From assembly GCA_018399135.1 (NCBI GenBank), contig JAGYPB010000004.1, forward strand, positions 18,448 to 82,447: a stretch of DNA of 64,000 nt. The letters run 5' to 3'. The stretch comes from Deltaproteobacteria bacterium. Lineage in GTDB: Bacteria > Desulfobacterota > Desulfuromonadia > Desulfuromonadales > Geopsychrobacteraceae. A program made the translations under genes and the position numbers. The stretch's first letter is position 1; every line of letters starts with the position of its first letter. Positions 17,640 to 26,857 of the stretch are shown one piece after another. The notes beneath the pieces are model-generated. The model saw only the letters and a list, made by a program, of their open reading frames with translations, did not search any database and was not told the DNA's origin.

Positions 17640-19259
17640 ATGATTCACCTGACTAACATCACCAAACAGCACGGTAACCAGGTGCTGTTCAAAAATGCCG
17701 GCTGCCAGATCCTCCCCAATAGCCGTGGTGGTCTGGTTGGCCCTAATGGTGCCGGCAAGTCTACCATTTTCCGTCTGATCACCGGTGAGGAAGGCCTCGA
17801 TGGCGGCGATATTACCTGCGCCAAAAAAACGGTGATTGGCTACTTTTCTCAGGATGTCGGTGACATGGCAGGCCGCAGTGCGCTCGAAGAGGTGATTGCG
17901 GCGTCGGAAAAGACCGTCCGCCTTGGCGCAGAGATCGCTGCCATGGAAGTGCAGATGTGCGAACCAATGGACGATGACGCCATGGCTCAGCTGCTTGAGT
18001 GCTACGGTGATGTCCAGCAGGAATACGAGCAGCGCGGCGGCTATGACCTGGAGTCACGCGCCCAGGCGGTACTGACCGGATTGGGGATCGGGCCCGACGA
18101 CTATAACCGCCCGGTCGAAAGCTTCAGCGGTGGCTGGAAAATGCGCATTGCCCTGGCTCGGATTCTCACCTTGAATCCCGATGTATTGCTCCTTGACGAA
18201 CCAACCAACCACCTCGACCTGGAGTCGATCGTCTGGTTGGAAAACTGGCTCAACGACGAGTACAAGGGTGCTCTGCTGATGACCAGCCACGACCGGGATT
18301 TTATGAATCGGCTGGTGACCCGTATTATCGAGGTGGGCAATGGGACCATTACCACCTACGGTGGCAATTATGATTTTTACCTGCGCGAGCGTGATATCCG
18401 GCGTGAGCAGTTGATCGCCAGCCACCGTCGCCAACAGGAAATGCTCGCTAAAGAGGAAGAGTTCATTGCCCGCTTTGCGGCTCGCGCCTCCCATGCCGCC
18501 CAGGTGCAGTCACGGGTGAAAAAGCTGGAAAAAATTGACCGTATCGAACTGCCACAGGAACAGCGACTGGTGCGCTTCGATTTTGCTGAACCACCGCGTA
18601 GCGGTGATGATGTACTGGCCTTCAAGGATCTCGGCAAGGTCTGGTACCACGAGGATGGCCGCGAGCTGCCGGTGTTTTCCGGGGTGTCCGGGTTGGTGCA
18701 ACGTGGCGACAAAATCGCGGTGGTGGGAATCAATGGTGCCGGTAAGTCGTCATTCTTAAAGGTTCTGAGTGAGCAGACCCAGCCAAGTCAAGGGAGCGTA
18801 ACGGTAGGAGCAAATGTTTCCACTGGCTATTTCAGTCAGCATTCCATGGATCTGCTCGATCCGAAAAAAACCGTCTACGAAACCGTTCGGGATGCGCTGC
18901 CGCAACTGACCGTCGGGGTGCTGCGTAACCTTTGTGCCGCCTTTTTGTTTCCGGGAGATGATGTCGAGAAGCGGGTGGATAAGCTCTCCGGAGGCGAAAA
19001 ATCGCGCCTGGTGCTGGCTACCCTTCTTGGTCGCCCGTTAAATCTGTTGATCCTCGATGAGCCGACCAACCATCTTGATATCCAATCGCGCGATGTGTTA
19101 CTCGAAGCCCTGCAGGGGTTTGCCGGGACCGTGCTGATCGTCAGTCACGATCGCCACTTTCTGCGTTCACTGGTCAGTCGGGTTTTTGAGATCGATCATG
19201 GGGTGATGACCCCCTACGAGGGCGGGTATGAATATTATCTGGAAAAAACCGGCCGCTAA
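17640..19259 (+). CDS. ABC-F family ATPase
   Basis: 539-residue soluble protein with two ABC ATPase domains and no membrane helices. First Walker A is GPNGAGKST, signature SFSGGWKMRIALARIL; second Walker A is GINGAGKSS, signature LSGGEKSRLVLATLL; each is followed by LLLDEPTNHLD or LILDEPTNHLD. The inter-domain linker (about residues 245-310) carries the charged helix expected for the P-site tRNA interaction motif. ABC-F proteins act on ribosomes (EttA, Uup, YbiT, YheS groups). I cannot assign the exact subgroup; long insertion residues 60-150 resemble the Uup/YheS side. Seems monocistronic, 38 bp after the palindromes. Confidence 0.92.
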   Translation: MIHLTNITKQHGNQVLFKNAGCQILPNSRGGLVGPNGAGKSTIFRLITGEEGLDGGDITCAKKTVIGYFSQDVGDMAGRSALEEVIAASEKTVRLGAEIAAMEVQMCEPMDDDAMAQLLECYGDVQQEYEQRGGYDLESRAQAVLTGLGIGPDDYNRPVESFSGGWKMRIALARILTLNPDVLLLDEPTNHLDLESIVWLENWLNDEYKGALLMTSHDRDFMNRLVTRIIEVGNGTITTYGGNYDFYLRERDIRREQLIASHRRQQEMLAKEEEFIARFAARASHAAQVQSRVKKLEKIDRIELPQEQRLVRFDFAEPPRSGDDVLAFKDLGKVWYHEDGRELPVFSGVSGLVQRGDKIAVVGINGAGKSSFLKVLSEQTQPSQGSVTVGANVSTGYFSQHSMDLLDPKKTVYETVRDALPQLTVGVLRNLCAAFLFPGDDVEKRVDKLSGGEKSRLVLATLLGRPLNLLILDEPTNHLDIQSRDVLLEALQGFAGTVLIVSHDRHFLRSLVSRVFEIDHGVMTPYEGGYEYYLEKTGR

Positions 19260-19327
19260 TACCACACTGATTGAAGACTTTCTGGTAAGTTGCAGGTTGG
19301 TGAAGCTTGCCGGCAAAAGGAGTCATC

Positions 19328-20104
19328 ATGATTAATCTGATCTACTTTTCACCTACGAAAACCACGGAAAAAATTGTTTCGCAGATTGCTGCCGCTATAG
19401 CTGATACGGATTTACAGCGTTACGATTTGACCCGCATGAGCACCGATGTGCCCGCCCGGATCAGCGCAGGAACAACGATTATCGGCGTGCCGGTCTACGC
19501 CGGCCGGGTGCCGGCAATCGTGCTGGAACGACTGGCACGGCTACAGGGGGATGGGCTTCCTGCCGTTCTGGTGGTGGTCTACGGCAATCGTGAGTTTGAA
19601 GATGCCCTGCGTGAACTGGCAGATGTGGTAACGACAAAAGGGTTTCATGTCGTTGCGGCGGCAGCCTTTGTCGGTGAACATTCTTATTCGACCCGCCAGC
19701 AACCGATCGCTCAGAACCGTCCCGATCAAACCGACCTTGAACATGCCTCTGCTTTTGGCGTCGCGATCAGGAAGAAGTTGAGCGTGAGCAAACAGCCAGC
19801 CCCTCCGTCAATGATTCCCGGTAATGTGCCTTATCGGGAAGGAGTGGTATTGGGGCAGATCGCACCAGAAACAATCACAGAGCGGTGCGTGTTGTGTGGA
19901 TTGTGCGCTTCGGCTTGTCCGACCTTTGCCATCAGTGTTATCGATCAGGTGCTGACCGAAACAGCGCAGTGTGTCATGTGCTGTGCCTGTGTAAAGGGCT
20001 GCCCCCATGAAGCGCGGGTTATGACCCATCCGGTAGTGGCTGAGCGTCGTACCCTGCTGGCACAAAATTGCCGCCAGCGCAAAGAACCACAGTGGTTTTT
20101 GTAG
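19328..20104 (+). CDS. Flavodoxin-like protein with two [4Fe-4S] clusters (EFR1 type)
   Basis: 258-residue electron-transfer protein. The N-terminus (residues 1-150) is flavodoxin-like with the FMN phosphate loop YFSPTKTTEKI at 5-15. The C-terminus has two ferredoxin motifs, CVLCGLCASACP (about 185-196) and CVMCCACVKGCP (about 214-225). The ATG at 19328 follows AAGGAG; an upstream in-frame ATG at 19307 lacks one. EFR1-family proteins are common in anaerobes; the redox partner is unknown. Confidence 0.88.
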   Translation: MINLIYFSPTKTTEKIVSQIAAAIADTDLQRYDLTRMSTDVPARISAGTTIIGVPVYAGRVPAIVLERLARLQGDGLPAVLVVVYGNREFEDALRELADVVTTKGFHVVAAAAFVGEHSYSTRQQPIAQNRPDQTDLEHASAFGVAIRKKLSVSKQPAPPSMIPGNVPYREGVVLGQIAPETITERCVLCGLCASACPTFAISVIDQVLTETAQCVMCCACVKGCPHEARVMTHPVVAERRTLLAQNCRQRKEPQWFL

Positions 20105-20224
20105 TGTTCGTGAGATTGTGAGCCAACAAGGTTGCAGAAGAACAGAGTTGTTAAGGCTCTTCTTTGAGTCACGTCAAGATTGTTCCTCTACCGTACCGAA
20201 GAAACCGACAGGACAAGCTTGAGA

Positions 20225-21118
20225 TCAGTCAATCTCATGGTTTCTTGAGCGGCTGTACATGCCAAGCAGGGTGTGAAAAAACAGTGTCGAGACTATCAAA
20301 ACCCCGCCGTTAAAGGTTGTCAATGGGGGGATTTCTCCCAATACCAACCAGATCCAGATGGGCGCAAGGCAGGTTTCCAACAACAGAAACAGGCTAACCT
20401 CAGCGGCCGGCAGAAAGCGCGTAGCCGACGTGATGAGCAATAAAGCCACCGGCATCTGCACCAGACCGGCAAGCATCAACCAGATGTAACTGGCATGCGG
20501 CAACGACAGCGGTGTAGCAAGTGGGAGTGCCGCCAGACATAATAACACCCCGCCACGCATGATGACCGCAGGCCGCGAAACCTCCGGGTAACGTCGGAAA
20601 ACGGTGAAGTAGGCCCCGATGAACAGGGCCGACATAGCAGCTAGGCCGTCACCGAGCAGGGTCCCGGCGCCCAGTGACCCCGACATGACCCAGAACACAC
20701 CGGCGATACAGACAATAATTGCCAGCCAGGTACGGCCGGAGCACCTTTCACCAAGAAAAATACGGCTGATTAGAGCGGCAAAAAGGGGCGCAGCGCTGAG
20801 AATAACAACAGCATTGGCCACCTGGGTAAGAGTAAAGGCAAGGACCAGGCACAAGCTGCTGCCGGCCATCATCGCAGCTGCGAGCCAAACGCCCAGTATT
20901 CTATTGTCGGAAGATCGAATCTGACACGAAGTCATTAAGCGGCTTAATAGCAGAAATGTCAGAGCCATAAACAGGCCCCGCCAGAACGAGACGTTCCAGC
21001 CATCCACTGCGGCCAGTCGTACCAGCAGGGCATCGAAGCTGATCAGGGTGACCCCGGCCACCAGGGTCAAGATGCCTTTGAGGCTAACCTTCTCGGTAGA
21101 AAATAAATCTTTCGGCAT
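20225..21118 (-). CDS. DMT-superfamily EamA transporter
   Basis: 297-residue protein with ten predicted membrane helices in two EamA repeats (LLVRLAAVDGWNVSFWRG in the first repeat; LFLLLETCLAPIWIWLVLGE in the second, a typical EamA-end motif). Likely exports a metabolite or amino acid; the substrate is unknown. ATG 21118 was chosen over a TTG at 21136. It is followed downstream by the convergent flavodoxin gene. Confidence 0.85.
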   Translation of the reverse strand: MPKDLFSTEKVSLKGILTLVAGVTLISFDALLVRLAAVDGWNVSFWRGLFMALTFLLLSRLMTSCQIRSSDNRILGVWLAAAMMAGSSLCLVLAFTLTQVANAVVILSAAPLFAALISRIFLGERCSGRTWLAIIVCIAGVFWVMSGSLGAGTLLGDGLAAMSALFIGAYFTVFRRYPEVSRPAVIMRGGVLLCLAALPLATPLSLPHASYIWLMLAGLVQMPVALLLITSATRFLPAAEVSLFLLLETCLAPIWIWLVLGEIPPLTTFNGGVLIVSTLFFHTLLGMYSRSRNHEID

Positions 21119-21262
21119 TGGAGCTCTTTTGTTCAAGGGTCATCGTCAGATGACTTTTTTTGGATCCCTTCACCGCCGGTCTTAAACAACAGATGTAGAG
21201 AAGTATCCAGCTGCCACAGAAACATCATTTTGTGCTTATGTCAGCGCAGAGTTACTCAGATT

Positions 21263-21318
21263 GTAACTATTCAGCGGCTCTTGGCGCAGGATCCGAAGAT
21301 CCGGTGCTGAACAAATAC
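21263..21318 (-). repeat. Dispersed inverted-repeat element, short copy (copy E)
   Basis: 56 bp: begins GTAACTATTCAGC and ends GGTGCTGAACAAATAC, with GCGCAGGATC-CGAA-GATCCGGTGC forming an internal hairpin. It has both ends of the family intact and is the best short-form reference. Located between the MFS stop and the DMT start. Confidence 0.75.
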
Positions 21319-21324
21319 CTCAGA

Positions 21325-22551
21325 TTAAAGATTTAGGTTATTACCTTGTCTCCCACGTGGCAGGCGCGTTCTGGTGGTCAGCAGCATGCTGGCGCTGACC
21401 AGGGAAGCCAACAGCAGACCGATCAGGGGCGCTGAGTCAGTGAAGTCGAGGACAAATCCGATCAGTATGGGTGCCAGCGCGGTTGATACCACCATAACCG
21501 CCTGGGCCACGGAGCGGATGGCACCCAGATGATGGGTGCCGTAGCGCTCGGGCCACAGGGCGCCGCCGGCAGCACCGCTGCCCCCGAGACTGCCGCCAGT
21601 CAGCAAGAAATAGAGATAAAGAGCCCAGTCTCCGGGGATTGAAGCCAGGACCAGCAGTCCAGCCACCAGGGGGAGCAATGCCAAGGGTAGCGCGCGCTGG
21701 GCGCCAAAACGGTCGATCAGCGGCCCGGCAACCAGCAGGCTGAGCAGATGACCGAGGGCAAAGCCGGTAAAAGCAATCCCGACCTTTTCCAGTGGCCAGC
21801 CACGTAAGCCGATAATGGCAGACTGGTGAAAGAGAATCGCCGTGATCGTGAAGGGGGTCGCCAGGGCGGCCGGAAGAAGTAGATAAAAGCCGGGGTCACG
21901 GAGCACCTGTTTACGGGTCAGACTTTTTTCTTGAGCGCTGAAGGTGGCCTCTTGCCTGGTATCGCCTGGAAGTGGCGCGTGGCGAGCCAGCAACAGTAAA
22001 ATCGGCAACGCGACTAACAACAGAAAGGCAACGGCAACAAACCATGGCAGGCGCCAGTTGCCAAATACCAGCAGGAGCCCCGCAGCCAAAGGTAGTGTCG
22101 CTTCCGCCAGGGGGAATCCGGCAACGGTCAGGGCCATGACACGCCCGCGCTGCCGATGGAAATAGCGTCCAGCCACGGTAACGCCGAGGTGGGACAAGAG
22201 CCCCTGGCCACCAAAGCGGATCAGCAGAAAACCTGGAATCAGCATCAGCCAGTGAGAAGCCAGCCCGATCATCAGGCAGCCGCCAACGAGAATCAGCAAT
22301 GCCGCGAGGGTCAGTTGCGGCAGGGGTCTGGTATCCACTAGTTCACCAAACTTGAGTAACAGCAGGGCCGATATCAGGGTCGCACCGCCGTAGCTGAAGC
22401 CGTAAATGCTGTTGCTTAAGGCAAAGCCATCTCGAATCAGGTGACCGAACACCGAGATAAAAAATGTCTGGCCAAAACCGGAGGTGGCTATGGCAAGCAG
22501 GGCAAACAAGGCCAGTTGTGGATGCTCTGCGATAAATTTCGGTGGTTTCAT
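21325..22551 (-). CDS. MFS transporter
   Basis: 408-residue, twelve-helix major facilitator transporter. A characteristic loop after helix 2 (KFGELVDTRPLP) and GPLIDRFGAQRALPLALLP after helix 8 fit the MFS A-motif positions, and SLGGSGAAGGALWPERYG marks the central region. Resembles the oxalate/formate-antiporter-like or monocarboxylate-type clade, but I cannot name a substrate. Start ATG 22551; the GTG-started extension to 22578 is unlikely. Confidence 0.85.
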   Translation of the reverse strand: MKPPKFIAEHPQLALFALLAIATSGFGQTFFISVFGHLIRDGFALSNSIYGFSYGGATLISALLLLKFGELVDTRPLPQLTLAALLILVGGCLMIGLASHWLMLIPGFLLIRFGGQGLLSHLGVTVAGRYFHRQRGRVMALTVAGFPLAEATLPLAAGLLLVFGNWRLPWFVAVAFLLLVALPILLLLARHAPLPGDTRQEATFSAQEKSLTRKQVLRDPGFYLLLPAALATPFTITAILFHQSAIIGLRGWPLEKVGIAFTGFALGHLLSLLVAGPLIDRFGAQRALPLALLPLVAGLLVLASIPGDWALYLYFLLTGGSLGGSGAAGGALWPERYGTHHLGAIRSVAQAVMVVSTALAPILIGFVLDFTDSAPLIGLLLASLVSASMLLTTRTRLPRGRQGNNLNL

Positions 22552-22589
22552 CAGGGGATCTTTGCATAGTTGGGGCACGTTGCAAAGTA

Positions 22590-22626
22590 TTCTCTGCGTC
22601 TCTCCATCTCAGCGACTCTCCGTTGT
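22590..22626 (+). repeat. Half copy of the CTCTGCG-type degenerate repeat
   Basis: TTCTCTGCGTCTCTCCATCT and following bases are nearly identical to the right arm of the inverted repeat at 45159-45195 in the his operon. Only one arm is present here. Confidence 0.6.
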
Positions 22627-22652
22627 TTTTTTTTAACGAAGATGTCCATGTA

Positions 22653-24137
22653 TCAGGTGCCGCAGAAGGTCTGAAAGACTCGTTGTGTCGGCGGCGGCGG
22701 TTCACGATATTGATTGTCCGCGTCAGTCAGATCGGCATAGGGCCTTGTCAGGATGCGCAGCAGATTTTCAAATGGCTGCAGGTTGCCATCTTTTTCTGCG
22801 GCGGCTAAGGCTTCTTCCACCCGATGGTTGCGTGGAATGGCCGCTGGATTGTGGCGATCCATGATTTTTTTTACTGTATTGAACGGTTGCCCTTGTTGCT
22901 CGACCCGTTTGCGCCAGCGTTTATCCCACTCCTGAAATGCTGCGTCCCGCTGTAGTTCATCGTCCTTTGATTGTTCATTGGCCAGATTACGGAAACTGTT
23001 GGTGTAGTCGGCGCCTGAGCGTTGCATGATGGCGAGCAGATCGTCAATCAGCGCAACATCCTTTTCTTGTTCATCCTGCAGTCCCAGCTTCCCGCGCATT
23101 CCCCGCAGCCAGACCCGGCGAAATTTGTCGGTGAAACTTTCCAGAGACTGTTGTGCCAGATCGATAGCGGTTGTCTGCTCCTCGGCCAATAGCGGCAACA
23201 GGGCCTCGGCCAGGCGGGTCAGATTCCACTGGGTGATCGGCGGCTGGTTAGCGTAGGCGTAGCGTCCCTGATGATCGATGGAGCTGAATACCGTGGCGGG
23301 GTCGTAGGCGTCCATGAAAGCGCAGGGGCCGTAATCGATGGTTTCTCCGGCAATGAAACAGTTGTCGGTGTTCATCACTCCGTGAATAAAGCCGACTAGC
23401 AGCCACTGGGCGACTAGCTCCGCCTGACGGTCAATGACCGCCTCCAGCAGGGCTAAGTAGGGATTGTCCTGCTCTGCCGCCTCCGGGTAGTGGCGCTGGA
23501 TAGCGTAATCGGCCAGGGTTCTTACGTCTGCAGTTGTGCCGCGCCAGTTGGCGTACTCAAAGGTGCCGACGCGCAGATGGCTGGCTGCTACCCGGGTCAG
23601 GATGGCGCCCGGCAGCGGGGTTTCGCGTCGTACCGGTTCGCCTGTCATTACCACCGCCAGACTGCGGTTGGTTGGGATGCCCAGGGCAGACATGGCCTCG
23701 CTGATGAGATATTCGCGTAACATCGGCCCCAATGCTGCGCGGCCATCCCCGCGGCGGGAAAAAGGAGTTTGTCCGGAACCTTTCAGTTGGATATCGACAC
23801 GTTCGCCAGAGGGAGTGACCTGCTCGCCGAGGAGAATGGCACGTCCGTCACCGAGCATGGTAAATCCACCGAACTGGTGTCCGGCATAGGCCTGGGCGAG
23901 GGGAGTAGATCCCGGAGGTAAAACATTCCCCGCAAAAACTTCAGCACCCTGAGGCGTATTCAGATCAAGTGATTTAAGTCCGAGTTGCTCTGCCAGAATA
24001 TGATTAAATAACACCAGTTGTGGTGCACGCACCGCCACTGGTGGCAGTCGCTGATAGAAAATATCAGGCAGCTTAAGGTAGCTGTTATCAAAGTTCCAGC
24101 CGGTTTGTGATTGAGATGCAGCTCCTGCAGTGGACAT
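22653..24137 (-). CDS. selO: Protein adenylyltransferase SelO
   Basis: 494-residue pseudokinase-fold enzyme (SelO/YdiU, formerly UPF0061) that AMPylates Ser/Thr/Tyr on target proteins in redox homeostasis. Motifs: YAGHQFGGFTMLGDGRA and GERVDIQLKGSGQTPFSRRG near the N-terminus, PTNRSLAVVMTG, and GVMNTDNCFIAGETIDYGPC with the conserved metal-binding DYGPC. The C-terminus ends FCGT; the residue before Gly is Cys, at the place where animal SelO has selenocysteine. Start ATG 24137 is preceded by GGGGG. It is downstream of the cytochrome gene but separated by a terminator-like hairpin. Confidence 0.93.
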   Translation of the reverse strand: MSTAGAASQSQTGWNFDNSYLKLPDIFYQRLPPVAVRAPQLVLFNHILAEQLGLKSLDLNTPQGAEVFAGNVLPPGSTPLAQAYAGHQFGGFTMLGDGRAILLGEQVTPSGERVDIQLKGSGQTPFSRRGDGRAALGPMLREYLISEAMSALGIPTNRSLAVVMTGEPVRRETPLPGAILTRVAASHLRVGTFEYANWRGTTADVRTLADYAIQRHYPEAAEQDNPYLALLEAVIDRQAELVAQWLLVGFIHGVMNTDNCFIAGETIDYGPCAFMDAYDPATVFSSIDHQGRYAYANQPPITQWNLTRLAEALLPLLAEEQTTAIDLAQQSLESFTDKFRRVWLRGMRGKLGLQDEQEKDVALIDDLLAIMQRSGADYTNSFRNLANEQSKDDELQRDAAFQEWDKRWRKRVEQQGQPFNTVKKIMDRHNPAAIPRNHRVEEALAAAEKDGNLQPFENLLRILTRPYADLTDADNQYREPPPPTQRVFQTFCGT

Positions 24138-24226
24138 CGTGCCCCCGATTCTTGAGGTTGGTGTTACGTTCCATTGTAACGTCAAGAGGGTGGCGGAGGG
24201 TAGGGGGGTGAAGCAGTAAAAGAAGA

Positions 24227-24266
24227 GGCAGTACCGGTTGACCTTTAAGGGCCGTCCGGTACTGCC
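24227..24266 (-). terminator. Terminator-like hairpin after the cytochrome gene
   Basis: Arms GGCAGTACCGG (24227-24237) and CCGGTACTGCC (24256-24266); on the minus strand the stem is followed by TCTTCTTTTAC. It sits between the three-haem cytochrome and selO. Confidence 0.7.
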
Positions 24267-24306
24267 CTGACAATTAAGTATAAAAGTTTTTATTTGAGTT
24301 GACGGA

Positions 24307-25218
24307 TCAGTAACCGCGAACCGGTACCGGCACATCGCCTTTGTGGCAGGCAGCACAGTTTTTGATGATGTTCGGGGTGCTGCTGTAATCCGCTTTAGCC
24401 ACTTTGTACCCATCGATTCCGGCGTGGATGCTGTGAATCATGGTTTGCATGTCGACGCTGGCCCAACCATCAGCTTCTGCAACCGAGTTCATGCTGTCAT
24501 AGGTGAAATTGTTGTGACAGGAAAAACAAAGCTGGGGATCGTGTCTGCGGTTACTGTGAGCCTTGAATGTACCGCCGGCATGGCAGGACGCGCAGGAGGC
24601 CAGGGTGATGCTCTGGTTCGGAGCATTGTCAGCCGCGATAGCAGTGCCAGTTCCGGTGGTGTAGGCAACAGCAGTGAAGCGTTCATCCTGGCGGCTGGTT
24701 ACCCCGATGCGATAGATGGCATCAGCATCCCATTTGCCATGGCGTTCGATTTCGCTGAGAATATGGTTGATATAAGCACCGTACTCACCTTCGCCAGCGG
24801 GTTTTTTATGAGTCCAGTAGGCTCCTTTACTGAAGTCGATGGCAGCGTCCTTGTGCTTGAAGGTATAGGAAAAACCATCCTTTCCTTTGGTAACCTCTAC
24901 GCGCAGGTTTCCGGCCCGGACAACCTCTGTTGCACCTTCTTCATAAATACGATTGCGCTGCAGCATGTTGATCCAGCCAATCTGGTCATTTACCCACTTG
25001 GCAATAGTAAATTCGAGTGAGACCTTGTTGGCCTTGTAGTTCAGCATATCGAAGCGGACAGTGATTTCACCGTTATTGACGGTGACATTGGTGATCTCGG
25101 CTTTTGCCTTAGCGGAGTGGTTGGCGGCGATGGCTGACATATTCAGGGCAACAACAGCGACGATGGTCGTCAGCAGGGTGACGATGAGAAACAGTTTCTT
25201 CTTTGATGTGATATTCAT
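24307..25218 (-). CDS. Three-haem periplasmic c-type cytochrome related to OmcA/MtrC
   Basis: 303-residue exported cytochrome. A signal peptide covers residues 1-32 (KKK then a hydrophobic core and AIAAN); there is no lipobox, so it is probably soluble in the periplasm. Residues 35-200 form a beta-rich domain like the N-terminal part of OmcA/MtrC-family proteins. Three CxxCH sites are at 209-213, 231-235 and 288-292, the last after a MIHSIHAGIDGY segment typical of that family, so it looks like a shortened relative of decahaem cytochromes. A consensus sigma-54 promoter lies 64 bp upstream and the NtrC-like regulator gene just beyond. Confidence 0.9.
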   Translation of the reverse strand: MNITSKKKLFLIVTLLTTIVAVVALNMSAIAANHSAKAKAEITNVTVNNGEITVRFDMLNYKANKVSLEFTIAKWVNDQIGWINMLQRNRIYEEGATEVVRAGNLRVEVTKGKDGFSYTFKHKDAAIDFSKGAYWTHKKPAGEGEYGAYINHILSEIERHGKWDADAIYRIGVTSRQDERFTAVAYTTGTGTAIAADNAPNQSITLASCASCHAGGTFKAHSNRRHDPQLCFSCHNNFTYDSMNSVAEADGWASVDMQTMIHSIHAGIDGYKVAKADYSSTPNIIKNCAACHKGDVPVPVRGY

Positions 25219-25281
25219 TGGGACAGATCCTTTCAGTCGGCGGAGGGTTTGTTGTCGATGTTAAAACTGTTTGTCTAGTCA

Positions 25282-25296
25282 GCAATAAAGGTGCCA
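25282..25296 (-). promoter_or_regulatory. Sigma-54 (-24/-12) promoter of the cytochrome gene
   Basis: Minus strand reads TGGCAC-N5-TTGC (plus-strand GCAATAAAGGTGCCA), with the invariant GG and GC exactly 10 bp apart. The predicted start is about 50 nt before the cytochrome ATG at 25218. Confidence 0.88.
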
Positions 25297-25409
25297 ATCT
25301 CAAGTGGTTGAAAGAAATGCCTCTGAAACAGGTGGTTGAGTTAGATTTTGGTGTTGAGGTGTGGTTTGAAAAGTGCCGGGTTTTGAACACTTGATGGTTT
25401 GAGGATGTA

Positions 25410-25433
25410 CAACTGTTCAAGTTTCGACAGTTG
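25410..25433. promoter_or_regulatory. Putative enhancer (UAS) for the NtrC-type regulator
   Basis: Inverted repeat CAACTGT-N10-ACAGTTG, 115-150 bp upstream of the sigma-54 promoter, the usual place for an enhancer-binding protein site. Several partial copies of a TTGAAC/GTTCAA-like element lie between it and the promoter. Confidence 0.6.
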
Positions 25434-25456
25434 GTCTCCTTGTTTCTAGTACAATA

Positions 25457-26824
25457 TCAGTCTTTTTCGATCCTGTAGGTTTTGATCTTGCCGTAAAGGG
25501 TGCCGCGAGCAATACCTAAAGCTTCGGCCGCGTGAGAGATATTCCAGCTTTTTGATGTGAGAACCTTGCGAATCACTGCTGCTTCGATTTCAGGTAGGGA
25601 GTTTGTGTCGGATACGATGTCGGTCGTTGTGGCATCTTGTATGGCTGGCTGTTGCATGCGCAACTCGTGAGGAAGGTGCTCGGCTTCCAGAAGATCGCCA
25701 CTACAAAAAATAACTGCCCGCTCAATGGCGTTGGCGAGCTCACGTACATTGCCGGGCCAATGGTAGAGTTTTAACAGCTGTTGTGCCTTCGAGCTGATAG
25801 CGCAGATGTTTTTATTGTTCTGCTTGCTGAACTTATGAAAAAAATATGTCGTCAGCAGTGGAATATCGCTGGTTCGTTCGCGTAGTGGCGGCACGTTCAG
25901 AGTAACAACGTTGAGGCGATAGTACAGATCTTCGCGAAAGGCTTTGGCGCGCATCTCAGCTTCAAGATCCTTGTTGGTGGCACAGATGATACGAGTGTCA
26001 ACCCGGATTGTTTCTGTTCCCCCGACTCGTTGAAAGGTGCCGAGTTCAAGAACCCGCAACAGGGCGATCTGGGTGGTGATGGGGATATCGCCAATCTCAT
26101 CAAGGAAAATGGTGCCACCATCGGCATGCTCAAAAAAGCCGATCTTTCGTTTGTCAGCACCGCTGAACGCTCCTTTTTCATGTCCGAAAAGGGCACTGTT
26201 GATCAGGCTTTCTGTCAGTGAGGCGCAGTTGACCGGAACAAAAACCCGATTCCGACGACTGCTGCGCGCATGTACTGCAGCGGCCACCAGCTCCTTGCCC
26301 GTGCCACTCTCGCCGCGAATCAGCACCGTGGCATTGGTTGCCGCAGTGCGTCTGATCCCTTCGAAGAGTTCATACATTGAAGGCGTTCGCCCGATCAACT
26401 GTTCAAATCTGGGCATATGTTCCGTATCGGCATCTTTATCAAGCAGACTGAGATGTTGGAGGAGTTTTTCCAGTTGCATTTGCAGGGTAGTAAAATCAAA
26501 GGGCTTCAGGATGTAATCGTAGGCCCCTGCTTTCATCGCTCGAACAGCTTCTTTCGCTGAGTTGACTCCGGTCAATATGAGGACAAAAATGTCCGGCCAG
26601 CGCTGTTGAATTTTTTTAAGTAGTTCAATGCCATCCATGCCCGGCATGGACAAGTCGGTAAGGACGATATCTGCCGGGTTTTTTTCCAGCATTTTAAGGG
26701 CCGATGGACCATCACCGGTGATTTCAATCTTGAATCGTTGATCCTCACCCATTTCACGGCGAAAAATATTCTGATAGGCGATTTCATCATCGACATAAAG
26801 AAGTCGAATTTTTCTGTCTGTCAC
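25457..26824 (-). CDS. NtrC/AtoC-type sigma-54 response regulator
   Basis: 455-residue activator with three domains. Receiver domain 1-125: phospho-acceptor Asp57 in [11 protein letters not shown], acidic pair D12-D13, Lys107. AAA+ domain about 140-370: Walker A GESGTGKE at 171-178, the sigma-54-contacting loop GAFSGA at 218-223 (usually GAFTGA; Ser is a tolerated variant), Walker [13 protein letters not shown]-terminal Fis-type helix-turn-helix ends in [23 protein letters not shown]. It follows the sensor kinase by 33 bp and precedes the sigma-54-dependent cytochrome, its probable target. Confidence 0.95.
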   Translation of the reverse strand: MTDRKIRLLYVDDEIAYQNIFRREMGEDQRFKIEITGDGPSALKMLEKNPADIVLTDLSMPGMDGIELLKKIQQRWPDIFVLILTGVNSAKEAVRAMKAGAYDYILKPFDFTTLQMQLEKLLQHLSLLDKDADTEHMPRFEQLIGRTPSMYELFEGIRRTAATNATVLIRGESGTGKELVAAAVHARSSRRNRVFVPVNCASLTESLINSALFGHEKGAFSGADKRKIGFFEHADGGTIFLDEIGDIPITTQIALLRVLELGTFQRVGGTETIRVDTRIICATNKDLEAEMRAKAFREDLYYRLNVVTLNVPPLRERTSDIPLLTTYFFHKFSKQNNKNICAISSKAQQLLKLYHWPGNVRELANAIERAVIFCSGDLLEAEHLPHELRMQQPAIQDATTTDIVSDTNSLPEIEAAVIRKVLTSKSWNISHAAEALGIARGTLYGKIKTYRIEKD

Positions 26825-26857
26825 GTTGTGGGCCTCACTTCGTTTTTGGGTTGTGTG

